64,000 nucleotides of DNA from Dethiosulfatarculus sandiegensis (GTDB lineage: Bacteria; Desulfobacterota; Desulfarculia; Desulfarculales; Desulfarculaceae). Shown one piece after another: positions 36,569 to 44,561 of this stretch (position 1 is its first letter; the number at the start of each line of letters is the position of its first letter). The stretch is from positions 1 to 64,000 of the forward strand of contig NZ_AZAC01000011.1 of the NCBI RefSeq assembly GCF_000931935.2, given 5' to 3'. The notes below the pieces were generated by a model. It saw only the letters and a program-made list of their open reading frames with translations. It was not told the origin of the DNA and did not search any database. The position numbers and the translations under genes are program-made.

Positions 36569-38062
36569 TCAGGCCATTAATTGGCGGCGCAGGGTTCTTT
36601 TCAAAAGCTTGCCCGTGGCCGACTTGGGCAGATCCTTGAGCACCTTAAAGGCCTTGGGCACCTTAAACGGGGCCAGCCGGGCGCGCAGAAACTCCTTGAT
36701 CTTATCCGGCTCAAGTTCCGCCCCGGGCTTAAGCTTGATCACGGCGGTGACCCTTTCCCCGTATTCCCGGTCCGGCAGGCCCACCACGCTGCATTCGTCA
36801 ACCTGGGGCAGTTCATATAAAAGTTCTTCAACCTCCCGAGGATAGACGTTTTCTCCGCCTGTGATGATCATGTCTTTGAGCCGGTCAACAATAAAGACAT
36901 ATCCCTCTTCATCAATCAGGCCGATGTCCCCGGAACGGAACCAGGGCCCCCAGAAGGCGTCTTTGGTCTCCTCGGGCCGGTTCAGATACCCCTGCATGAT
37001 GTTGGGTCCCTGTATGCAAATCTCGCCCTCCTGCCCCTGCTCCACCGGCTCGCCCATGGGGTCCATTATGGCCACTTCCACGGCCCCCACAGGCGTGCCC
37101 ACAGACCCCACCTTGTGACGGTAATAATGGTTGTAGGTGACCATGGCCGCTGATTCGGTCATGCCGTAGGCCTCGTGAATGGCAAGTCCCGTCTTTTTGC
37201 GCCATTCCCTCACCAGCTCCAGGGCCATGGAGGCCGCCGCGGAAAAGGTGTAGCGCACCTTGCCCAAAAGCTTGCCGATATCCTTTTGCCCTAAAAGCCG
37301 CACATAAATGGTGGGCACGGCGTAAAACTTGGTCACCTCCAGATGCTCCAGGGAGTGCAGTACCTCTTCCAGGTCAAAGGCGGGCATAAGCACCAGGGAA
37401 CCGGCGGTCAGAACCGTGGAAAGCATTACATGCACCTGGCCGAAAACATGGTTCAGGGGCAGGAAACAAAGAACCCGGTCCGCTTCGGTGGAGCGCTCCT
37501 GGCGGGCAATGGTGTGGGCCGAGGCCAAAAGGTTCTGATGGCTCAGCATGACCCCTTTGGGTATGCCCGTGGTGCCGCCGGTAAAAAGCACCGCGGCCAG
37601 GTCGCTTCGGTCCCGCTCTATGCTCTTGAAACCCCCATCTCCGGCCAGCTCCAAAAACGCCTGCCAGGAAAGATCCCCGGAAGGGGCCACAACCAGCCTC
37701 ACAGGCCATTCTTCATCGCAATCCCTTAGTTGCCGGAGTTTTTCTTCGGTGGTGACAAGCAGTTCAGGACGGCACTCGACCAAAAGGGGCACGAGTTCCG
37801 GGCCGGTCATGGCTATCCCTGGCGTCACAATTGCGCATCCCGCCTTGAGCGCACCGAAATACACGGCCAGCCATTCGCTGGAATTGGGCAGACAGACCGC
37901 GACCCTTTGCCCCGGCTTCAAACCGGAGGCGAGCAAGGCACCGGCCACTCGGTCGCTCAATTGGTTCATCTCGGCATAGCTCAGCTTCTTTTCGTTCTCC
38001 AAAACAAATGTCCGGTCCGGGAAAAACCGGGCCGAGTCTTCCAGGATATGGGCCAGGTTCAT
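36569..38062 (-). CDS. Acyl-CoA synthetase (AMP-forming)
   Basis: The ATG at 38062 has AGGAGAG 7 bases upstream. The 497-residue enzyme carries the adenylation signatures: P-loop FTGGTTGIPKGV, A5 YGMTESA, A7 WFRSGDIG, A8 DRLKDMIITGGENVYPREVE and the catalytic Lys in LPKSATGKLLKR near the C-terminus. It activates a carboxylic acid to its CoA thioester with ATP. It sits between the TRAP permease and the acyl-CoA dehydrogenase, so it probably activates the acid imported by the TRAP system. Chain length and substrate cannot be read from sequence. Confidence 0.94.
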   Translation of the reverse strand: MNLAHILEDSARFFPDRTFVLENEKKLSYAEMNQLSDRVAGALLASGLKPGQRVAVCLPNSSEWLAVYFGALKAGCAIVTPGIAMTGPELVPLLVECRPELLVTTEEKLRQLRDCDEEWPVRLVVAPSGDLSWQAFLELAGDGGFKSIERDRSDLAAVLFTGGTTGIPKGVMLSHQNLLASAHTIARQERSTEADRVLCFLPLNHVFGQVHVMLSTVLTAGSLVLMPAFDLEEVLHSLEHLEVTKFYAVPTIYVRLLGQKDIGKLLGKVRYTFSAAASMALELVREWRKKTGLAIHEAYGMTESAAMVTYNHYYRHKVGSVGTPVGAVEVAIMDPMGEPVEQGQEGEICIQGPNIMQGYLNRPEETKDAFWGPWFRSGDIGLIDEEGYVFIVDRLKDMIITGGENVYPREVEELLYELPQVDECSVVGLPDREYGERVTAVIKLKPGAELEPDKIKEFLRARLAPFKVPKAFKVLKDLPKSATGKLLKRTLRRQLMA

Positions 38063-38084
38063 TTTCAAACTCTCCTAACGCCGC

Positions 38085-39374
38085 TTAAGGCCCCAAAAGA
38101 AGATTGGGGACCACAGTGGATATCCAGGGAACAAAGGCCAATATGAGAAGCGCCGCGATATAGATAAGCAAAGGAGGTGTAATTGCCCTTGAAACCTGCA
38201 TAAAGTCCAGGCGGGTAATGGCCTGGGCCGTATAGATCAAAAGACCCAGGGGCGGGGTGATGTAGCCGATGCCCAGCCCCACGGTGATCAGAAGGCAATA
38301 ATGAATGGGATCCATGCCCATCTGCTTGGCTATGGGCATCATGATCGGCACTAAAATCATGATAGCGCCTATCTGGTCCATAAAGGTGCCCAGGATCAAA
38401 AGAACCAGGCAGGTGAAGATCAGAAAGGAGGCCTGGCCCGGGATATAGGCCATGGAGACCTCCAGTATGGTCTGGGGTATGCCGCGCAGAATAATGTATT
38501 CGCTGATCACGCCCGCGCCGGAGACGGTTATCACCAAGGCCCCGCTGGTCATGCCTGAAGATATGAACAGCTCCTTGAGTTCCTTAAGCCCCAGGGAGCG
38601 GTAGATCAAAAGTTCCACAATCAAAACCATGGCGCAGGAGACGACCGAGGCCTCGGTTATGGTGAAAGCCCCGGAATATATACCCCCAAAGAGCACCGCG
38701 ATAATCAACAGGGGGAAAACCGCCCGCTTCACAGCCCTGGCCAGTCCGGCCGGGTCAAAGGCCTCCAGGGATTCCCTGCCGAGCCCCTTTTGCCGGGCCT
38801 TTCGCCAGGCATACAGGGAAAGCATAAGCATGATCAGGCCGCCGGGCAGATACCCGGCCGCAAACAGGCGCACCACGCTTTCACCCGCGGTAAGGGCGCA
38901 GATGATCATGATTATGCTCGGTGGAATGATGATTCCCAAAATAGCCGCGCTGGTCACCAGGCCCACGGAAAAAGGCTTGGGATAGTCGTACTTTTCCATG
39001 TGCGGGAACATCACCCCGCCGATCGTCACCACAGTTGAGATGGAAGAACCGCTTATGGCCCCAAAGACGCCGGAAGACATCACAGCCGTGATGCCGAGCC
39101 CGCCGGGGAGCCAGGAGACAAACTTCCAGGCCAGATCCACCAGCCTCCCGGCCGACTCTCCCCTTACCATCACAGCCCCCAGCAGGATGAAAAAGGGAAT
39201 GCTCAATAAGGAAAAATTCTCCAGTTTTTTCAGCATGGTCTGGGCCACGAAACAGAAATCCATATCCGTGAAGATCCAAAGGCCAACCACGCCGGTCAAG
39301 TAAAGACAAATATAGATAGGTATGCGCAGAAACAGAAAAACAAACAGGATCAAAAGTAATAACAGGGATTCCAT
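38085..39374 (-). CDS. dctM: TRAP transporter large permease
   Basis: The 429-residue, highly hydrophobic protein shows the DctM pattern of 12 or so helices with paired motifs, including FGAISGSSISTVVTIGG and GIIIPPSIIMII in the first half and GYITPPLGLLIYTAQAI in the second. It follows DctQ by 4 bases. With DctQ and the binding protein it forms a sodium- or proton-driven uptake system for an organic acid. Confidence 0.94.
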   Translation of the reverse strand: MESLLLLLILFVFLFLRIPIYICLYLTGVVGLWIFTDMDFCFVAQTMLKKLENFSLLSIPFFILLGAVMVRGESAGRLVDLAWKFVSWLPGGLGITAVMSSGVFGAISGSSISTVVTIGGVMFPHMEKYDYPKPFSVGLVTSAAILGIIIPPSIIMIICALTAGESVVRLFAAGYLPGGLIMLMLSLYAWRKARQKGLGRESLEAFDPAGLARAVKRAVFPLLIIAVLFGGIYSGAFTITEASVVSCAMVLIVELLIYRSLGLKELKELFISSGMTSGALVITVSGAGVISEYIILRGIPQTILEVSMAYIPGQASFLIFTCLVLLILGTFMDQIGAIMILVPIMMPIAKQMGMDPIHYCLLITVGLGIGYITPPLGLLIYTAQAITRLDFMQVSRAITPPLLIYIAALLILAFVPWISTVVPNLLLGP

Positions 39375-39378
39375 GGCT

Positions 39379-39861
39379 TCATCGGTCTTCCTGGCGGGGT
39401 TTCGCCCAAAGCTTGTGAACCTCTCCTATTGAGCGCAAAGCCAACAAAAGGCCAAAAAACGGCAACATGCCCGAAAGAAGGCTGTTGGGAATCTTGAGAA
39501 TGGGGGTTACGGTCTCCATCTCCATTTCAATCAGCATGAAGTTTACGCCTGCGTAGATCAGGGTCAGCCCGACCCCCAGACGCACCAGATGCAGAAGCAG
39601 GTCCAGGCCGAAGCGGGCTTTTGGGAAAAACTCGTAGAGCACATCCACCTTAAGCTCCGCTTTTTTCGGAACCGCCATGACCGCCCCCAGAAAGGTCATG
39701 AACATGAAAAGGCAGGTGGTAAGCTCATCGGGCCAGGTTAAAGGCCTTTGAAACAGGTAGCGGGTGACAACGCTTATGCAAAGCGCCGCCAGGGAAACAG
39801 TGAAGCAGATCAAAATTCCCCACCGCTCCATCCGGTCCAATACGGCGTTTAAGGCGGACAT
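39379..39861 (-). CDS. dctQ: TRAP transporter small permease
   Basis: The 160-residue protein has four membrane helices and the DctQ motif RPLTWPDELTTCLFMFMTFLG near residues 33-53. It lies between the periplasmic binding protein and the large permease, separated from the former by a GC-rich hairpin. Confidence 0.93.
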   Translation of the reverse strand: MSALNAVLDRMERWGILICFTVSLAALCISVVTRYLFQRPLTWPDELTTCLFMFMTFLGAVMAVPKKAELKVDVLYEFFPKARFGLDLLLHLVRLGVGLTLIYAGVNFMLIEMEMETVTPILKIPNSLLSGMLPFFGLLLALRSIGEVHKLWAKPRQEDR

Positions 39862-39903
39862 GTTTCTTTTTCCCGAGATCCGGTTTCATGCTGGTCCGTT
39901 CCA

Positions 39904-39935
39904 TGGGGCCGCCCGCCAAAAGACGGACGACCCCA
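39904..39935 (-). terminator. Intercistronic hairpin between TRAP binding protein and permease
   Basis: On the minus strand TGGGGTCGTCCG pairs with CGGGCGGCCCCA (two G-U pairs) around an 8-base loop. No T tract follows. Its place after the binding-protein gene fits partial attenuation or mRNA protection, which gives more binding protein than permease. Confidence 0.6.
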
Positions 39936-39952
39936 CGAAAGGGAGGGTGTGC

Positions 39953-40960
39953 CTATTGGGCTTCTGTCCCGGCAGCAAGGTCGCTGACCTTGGTCAGCCA
40001 TTCCCGGCCTATTTCAGACTCGAACTTTTTCCAAACCGATTTTTGACTGGCCTTGAATTTGGCCATCTCATCGGGGGAAAGGTCCATGACCTTGACTCCC
40101 TTGGCCTTAAGCGCCTCAGGCGCCTTTTCGGTCAGATCCACACTGGCCTGACGCGCCTTGGCCACGTTTTCCCTGATAATGGCGTCCATGGAGCTGCGTA
40201 GGTTGTCATCAAGGGAGTTCCACCATTTTTTATTCACCACCAGGAAAAAGAGCCCCACCATGTGCTTGGTGCGAGTGTAGTATTTGCATACATCGGCAAG
40301 ACGCAGACGGGTTACGTTTTCGGTCTGATCGGTTCCGTCCACCACCCCCTGTTTAAGGGCCGGGAAAACTGCACCCCAGGCCATGGGCACCGGATTCACC
40401 CCCAGGGCGTTCCAAAAGGCCAGGGGATACCTGGCCTGGGTGGTGCGCATCTTAAAGGATTTAAGGTCATCCAGGGTTTGCACCGGTTTGGTGGTGGCAA
40501 AGCCGTAGGTCCCGAAATAGCACATATCCAGAACCAGAAGCCCCTTGGACTCAAGGCAGGTGAACAACTCAGTGCGTAAGCCCTTGTTTTTTAAAAAAGC
40601 CTCCCATTTGGCATAACTGTCCATACAGTAGGCCAGGGTTCCGATGCCGAACTTGGGATTAAGCTCAGGCGCGTAGTTGCCGGTGAGAAAAGCGCCTTTA
40701 AGGGTCCCCATGCGGACCTTTTTCACGATCTCAATGCCATTGCCCATCTGGCCGGAATGAAAATACTTGGCCTTGACCTGGCCTTTCATTTTTTGATTGA
40801 GATCCTTTTCCAGCCAAAGCCCCACCTCTGCCCCCGGTTCATTGGGAGGGATAAAATGGGCAAAGGTGAAATCAACGGTCTTGGCGGAGGCCAATGCAGC
40901 CAAGCCAAACAAAAAGATGAATGCGAAGACGGTAATGGAGCATCGACGTAACGAAGGCAT
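39953..40960 (-). CDS. dctP: TRAP transporter periplasmic substrate-binding protein
   Basis: AGGAGGGG precedes the ATG. The 335-residue DctP-family protein has a signal peptide (cleavage near ALASA), the FAHFIPPNEPGAEVGLWLE start, SGQMGNGIEIVKKVRMGT near 67-84 and the conserved KMRTTQARYPLAFWNALGVNPVPMAWG region around the substrate Arg. It is the first gene of the five-gene operon DctP, DctQ, DctM, acyl-CoA synthetase, acyl-CoA dehydrogenase. The operon suggests the ligand is a carboxylate that is next coupled to CoA and oxidised. Confidence 0.94.
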   Translation of the reverse strand: MPSLRRCSITVFAFIFLFGLAALASAKTVDFTFAHFIPPNEPGAEVGLWLEKDLNQKMKGQVKAKYFHSGQMGNGIEIVKKVRMGTLKGAFLTGNYAPELNPKFGIGTLAYCMDSYAKWEAFLKNKGLRTELFTCLESKGLLVLDMCYFGTYGFATTKPVQTLDDLKSFKMRTTQARYPLAFWNALGVNPVPMAWGAVFPALKQGVVDGTDQTENVTRLRLADVCKYYTRTKHMVGLFFLVVNKKWWNSLDDNLRSSMDAIIRENVAKARQASVDLTEKAPEALKAKGVKVMDLSPDEMAKFKASQKSVWKKFESEIGREWLTKVSDLAAGTEAQ

Positions 40961-41428
40961 TTAACCCCTCCTGTCTTTTGTTGAAACCAGGATTATTGAG
41001 AAAGACCCGACGGCCTTTTATTTCTGAATCAAACACTCACCCGTTTTAGGGACTTGGCTTAAGATCTACTTTTTCCTGAAAACATTTTTATCCATGGGAA
41101 AAGTGTTTTTTAAAATCGAAAAACTTTGCTTTTTGAATTTTCCTTTTTGTTTCTGGGAGAAAAACAGTTGCGGCTTTTTTACCGGACACACGGTAGATTT
41201 ACCTAACGGGCGTTCGGTATAATATAACCTGTCACATGGGATTACAGATTGTCAATCATTTTTCCGACTTTTCATGGATCATTTATAGGGTTTTAGGTAT
41301 TATGCCGTTATTGTGCGGGATTACTAAAATTTCAAACAACAGCCAGGGAGTGAACCTGGCTGCCAAGCGTCGACAGGCCCTGACGCCGAAAGAATAGATC
41401 AAAAGAAAAACCAGCAAAGGAATTCGTC
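40961..41428. promoter_or_regulatory. Divergent promoter region with a TetR-type palindrome
   Basis: These 468 bases separate the TRAP operon from the TetR gene. ACCTAACG-GG-CGTTCGGT at 41201-41218 is an inverted repeat with 8-base arms and one mismatched pair. It directly abuts a plus-strand TATAAT at 41218-41223. Such a dyad between divergent genes is the expected operator of the TetR protein, controlling both directions. No other gene or RNA is seen here. Confidence 0.65.
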
Positions 41429-42016
41429 ATGTTGACCCGCAAGGAAATGGCCGAAAAAAGGGCCGCGGAGATCTACAAAACCTCGGCCAAGGTTCTCTGC
41501 GAGATGGGTTATGACCGGGCTTCCATAAGGGACCTGGCCCATGCCACCGGTCTGACCAAGGCTGGGCTCTACTACTATTTCAAAAACAAGGAAGACCTGC
41601 TATTCATTATCCTGGACGGATATATGGACAAGCTTCTGGACGGTGTACGGCAAATCTCAGACCAGGAGACAAACCCGGGAAAAAGGCTGCGGGCCTTTAT
41701 TGGCTTTCAGGTGGAGCTTTACTGTAAGGACGTACACAGGAGCAAGCTGATCATCCATGATGAAAACTGCCTTTCCGGAAAACGTTATCAAATTGTTAAG
41801 GATAAGCAGCGGGCTTATCTTAAATATTGGAAAAGGACCCTTGAACAATACGCATCCCGAACCGGACGGGAGATACCTGAACTATCAGCCCATGTGATGT
41901 TACTCACAGGTATGTGCAACTGGATTTATCAGTGGTATGATCCCAAGGGTTTGCTCAAGCCCGGGGACCTGGCGGACCTCATCTTCACCCGATTCACCAA
42001 AGGGCTTGAAGCCTGA
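41429..42016 (+). CDS. TetR-family regulator of the TRAP/acyl-CoA operon
   Basis: AAAGGA precedes the ATG. The 195-residue protein has an N-terminal helix-turn-helix with the family signature around DRASIRDLAHATGLTKAGLYYYFKNKEDLLF and an all-helical ligand domain. Divergent placement next to uptake and acyl-CoA genes matches FadR/PaaR-like TetR regulators that release DNA on binding acyl-CoA. The likely ligand is the CoA thioester made by the operon's synthetase. Confidence 0.92.
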   Translation: MLTRKEMAEKRAAEIYKTSAKVLCEMGYDRASIRDLAHATGLTKAGLYYYFKNKEDLLFIILDGYMDKLLDGVRQISDQETNPGKRLRAFIGFQVELYCKDVHRSKLIIHDENCLSGKRYQIVKDKQRAYLKYWKRTLEQYASRTGREIPELSAHVMLLTGMCNWIYQWYDPKGLLKPGDLADLIFTRFTKGLEA

Positions 42017-42189
42017 ACTTTTGGGGAAAATTTTTAAGCCTCGCTTTCCGAAAAAAATACTTTCGGGCCGGCCTTAAACAGCCTTCCTCAGTAACTACAA
42101 ACAATCTCAGACGGTTTATATAAAAGTCGTCTACACCTGTGCCTTTAGTTGCATTATTAAGAACTCTTACTATTTACTTGTAATTATCC

Positions 42190-42233
42190 ACACCATGTTG
42201 TAGTACTGATCTCATATACAGCTACATATAGTA
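42190..42233 (+). promoter_or_regulatory. Possible NrdR-box pair upstream of ribonucleotide reductase
   Basis: ACACCATGTTGTAGTA at 42190 and ACAGCTACATATAGTA at 42218 loosely resemble NrdR boxes (ACACWATATATWGTGT) and sit where such pairs are found. The match is partial and the 28-base spacing is slightly short, so confidence is low. No cobalamin riboswitch was recognised in the 232-base leader region. Confidence 0.25.
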
Positions 42234-42248
42234 TTAAGGAACCTCAAA

Positions 42249-44483
42249 ATGAGCATCAACAACCTACAGGAATATGTATTTTCCAGCCGCTACAGCCGCT
42301 ATAATCCCCAGCTCGGAAGGCGTGAGACCTTCAGCGAGGCCGTTGACCGGGTCATAGATATGCACCGGGCCCATTTCGCCCAAAGGGACCTTATGATAGA
42401 GGATCTTTTGCGGGAAGTGGGCGAGGCCATGAAAAACCGTCTGGTCCTGGGCTCCCAAAGGGCGCTTCAGTTTGGCGGCGACCCCATTCTTAAAAAAAAC
42501 GCCCGCATGTACAACTGCACCACATCCTATTGCGACAGGCCCCGGTTCTTCCAGGAGGCCCTGTGGCTTTTGCTTTGCGGCTGCGGTGTGGGCTTTAGTG
42601 TACAAAAGCACCACATAGCCCGCCTGCCCGAGCTTGCCGAGCCTCTTTCCGAAGAAAAGGTTTTTGTAATCCCGGACAGCATTGAAGGCTGGGCCGACGC
42701 CCTGGGGGTTTTGCTCTCCAGTTATTTCACTGAAAAGCAGCCTCATCCCGAATATTTCGGAAACAAGATACTCTTTGATTACTCGCTTATCCGGCCCAAG
42801 GGGACCTCCATCACCAGTGGTTCGGGCAAGGCTCCGGGGCCCAAGCCCCTTAAGCGCTCCCTGGAGCTGGTGCGGCAAATCATGGACCGCACCCTGGCCC
42901 AAGGCCGCAACCGCCTGCGCCCCATAGATGCCTATGACATGGTGATGCACGCCTCAGACGCGGTGCTTTCCGGCGGGGTGAGAAGAAGCGCCACCATCTG
43001 CCTGTTCTCCCCTGATGACGAGCTCATGGCCAAGGCCAAGACAGGCAACTGGTTTGTGGAAAACCCCCAGAGGGCCCGCTCCAACAACTCCGCCCTTTTA
43101 TTGAGGAATCAGACTGAAAAAAGCCGTTTTTTAGAACTGATGAAGTCGGTGCGCGAATTCGGGGAGCCGGGTTTTGTGTGGGCCGATGACAAAGACGTCA
43201 CCTATAACCCCTGCGTGGAGATCGGGCTCTATCCCCAATATGACGGAAAATCCGGCTGGGCCTTTTGCAATCTCTGCGAGATCAACCTGGGCGCTGTGGA
43301 AAATGAAGAACAGTTTACCAAGGCGGCCAGGGCGGCGGCCATCTTGGGCACACTGCAAGCCGATTACACGAATTTTGACTATCTGGGGGAATTGAGCACT
43401 AAAATCGCCCGCAGGGAAGCGCTCTTGGGCGTTTCCATGACCGGCATGATGGAGCATCCGGAGACCAGTTTCGACCCGGAGATCCAAAAACGCATGGCCA
43501 GGCTGATCCTTGAAATCAACGAGCAGGTGGCCGAAAGGATAGGCTTAAACCCGGCGGCCAGGGCCACCTGCGTAAAACCCGCCGGTTCCACCAGCTGCAT
43601 TCTGGGGACCAGCTCGGGCATTCATCCCCACCATGCCCGCCGCTATTTCAGACGAGCTCAAGCCAATGACGACGAGCCGGTGGCCGCCTTTTTCCGCAGG
43701 CAAAACCCACACGCAGTGGACGAAAGCGTATGGGATCCCAACGGCCACAGCATTGTGATCACCTTTTGCATTGAAGCCGGTGAAGATGCCAAGGTGCGCA
43801 AAGAGCTTGACCCGGTGGACCTCTTAAAATACGTCAAGCTCACCAAGGCCAACTGGATAGACGCGGGCAGGCGGCCCGAGCGCTGCATCAAGCCCTACCT
43901 CAGCCACAATGTGAGCAACACCATAACCGTGCCCGAAGGCATGTGGGATTGCGTGGCTGATTTCATCTATGACAACCGGGACTATTTTGCGGGCATATCC
44001 CTTTTGCCGGATGGCGGGGATCTGGACTATCCCCAGGCTCCTTTTTGCGAGGTGCTCACCGCCGCTGAGATAGTGGAACAGTATGGTGTGGGGACCATCA
44101 TGTCCTCGGGCCTGATTGTGGACGGCCTGCACGCCTTTGACGAAAACCTGTGGGAGGCCTGCGACGCTGCCCTGGGGAGGGGGCATGACATTGATTCCCT
44201 TTTGGAACCAGGCCAGCCAAGGCGTGTGCAGGAGGCCATAGCCAAGGTTATCTTTGCGCGCAAGGACTGGGTGCGCAGGGCGCACAAATTCGCGGCCAAC
44301 TACTTTGACAATGACGTGCTTAAGATGACCCGCTGCTTAAAAAGGGTGCACAACTGCAAGATGTGGGAAGACCTGCAAAGGGAAAACACCATTGTGGACT
44401 ACACCCTTTTGCATGAAGACCAGGACAACACCATCTTGGAGCAGACCATAGCCTGCGGCGGGGGAGCCTGCGAAATCCTTTAG
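42249..44483 (+). CDS. nrdJ: Adenosylcobalamin-dependent (class II) ribonucleoside-triphosphate reductase
   Basis: AAGGAA precedes the ATG. The 744-residue length and layout match the monomeric RTPR type (about 740 residues) rather than the dimeric NrdJ. An N-terminal redox Cys is in MYNCTTSYC near 90. The thiyl-radical Cys is probably in NPCVEIGL near 320, with its partner in FCNLCEINL 18 residues on. GSTSCILGTSSGIHPH is the phosphate-binding region. The C-terminal pair is CGGGAC, the CX4C that passes electrons to the active site. It reduces ribonucleotides without oxygen using B12, which suits an anaerobe. It is monocistronic with a strong terminator. The family is secure. Confidence 0.95.
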   Translation: MSINNLQEYVFSSRYSRYNPQLGRRETFSEAVDRVIDMHRAHFAQRDLMIEDLLREVGEAMKNRLVLGSQRALQFGGDPILKKNARMYNCTTSYCDRPRFFQEALWLLLCGCGVGFSVQKHHIARLPELAEPLSEEKVFVIPDSIEGWADALGVLLSSYFTEKQPHPEYFGNKILFDYSLIRPKGTSITSGSGKAPGPKPLKRSLELVRQIMDRTLAQGRNRLRPIDAYDMVMHASDAVLSGGVRRSATICLFSPDDELMAKAKTGNWFVENPQRARSNNSALLLRNQTEKSRFLELMKSVREFGEPGFVWADDKDVTYNPCVEIGLYPQYDGKSGWAFCNLCEINLGAVENEEQFTKAARAAAILGTLQADYTNFDYLGELSTKIARREALLGVSMTGMMEHPETSFDPEIQKRMARLILEINEQVAERIGLNPAARATCVKPAGSTSCILGTSSGIHPHHARRYFRRAQANDDEPVAAFFRRQNPHAVDESVWDPNGHSIVITFCIEAGEDAKVRKELDPVDLLKYVKLTKANWIDAGRRPERCIKPYLSHNVSNTITVPEGMWDCVADFIYDNRDYFAGISLLPDGGDLDYPQAPFCEVLTAAEIVEQYGVGTIMSSGLIVDGLHAFDENLWEACDAALGRGHDIDSLLEPGQPRRVQEAIAKVIFARKDWVRRAHKFAANYFDNDVLKMTRCLKRVHNCKMWEDLQRENTIVDYTLLHEDQDNTILEQTIACGGGACEIL

Positions 44484-44491
44484 AAATGAAA

Positions 44492-44529
44492 AAACGCCGG
44501 GTGATGCTTAGGTGCGCTGCCCGGCGTTT
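44492..44529. terminator. Bidirectional terminator between reductase and adhesin
   Basis: AAACGCCGGG and CCCGGCGTTT form a perfect 10-pair stem around an 18-base loop. ATCCGTTTTTA follows on the plus strand and a T-containing stretch on the minus strand, so it can serve both convergent genes. Confidence 0.85.
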
Positions 44530-44561
44530 ATCCGTTTTTACCCACACCCCTGTTTTCCCGA

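Noticed and set aside
42017-42248. Cobalamin riboswitch upstream of the class II ribonucleotide reductase
   Set aside because: The region is too short and AT-rich for the element, and no B12-box-like sequence was seen.
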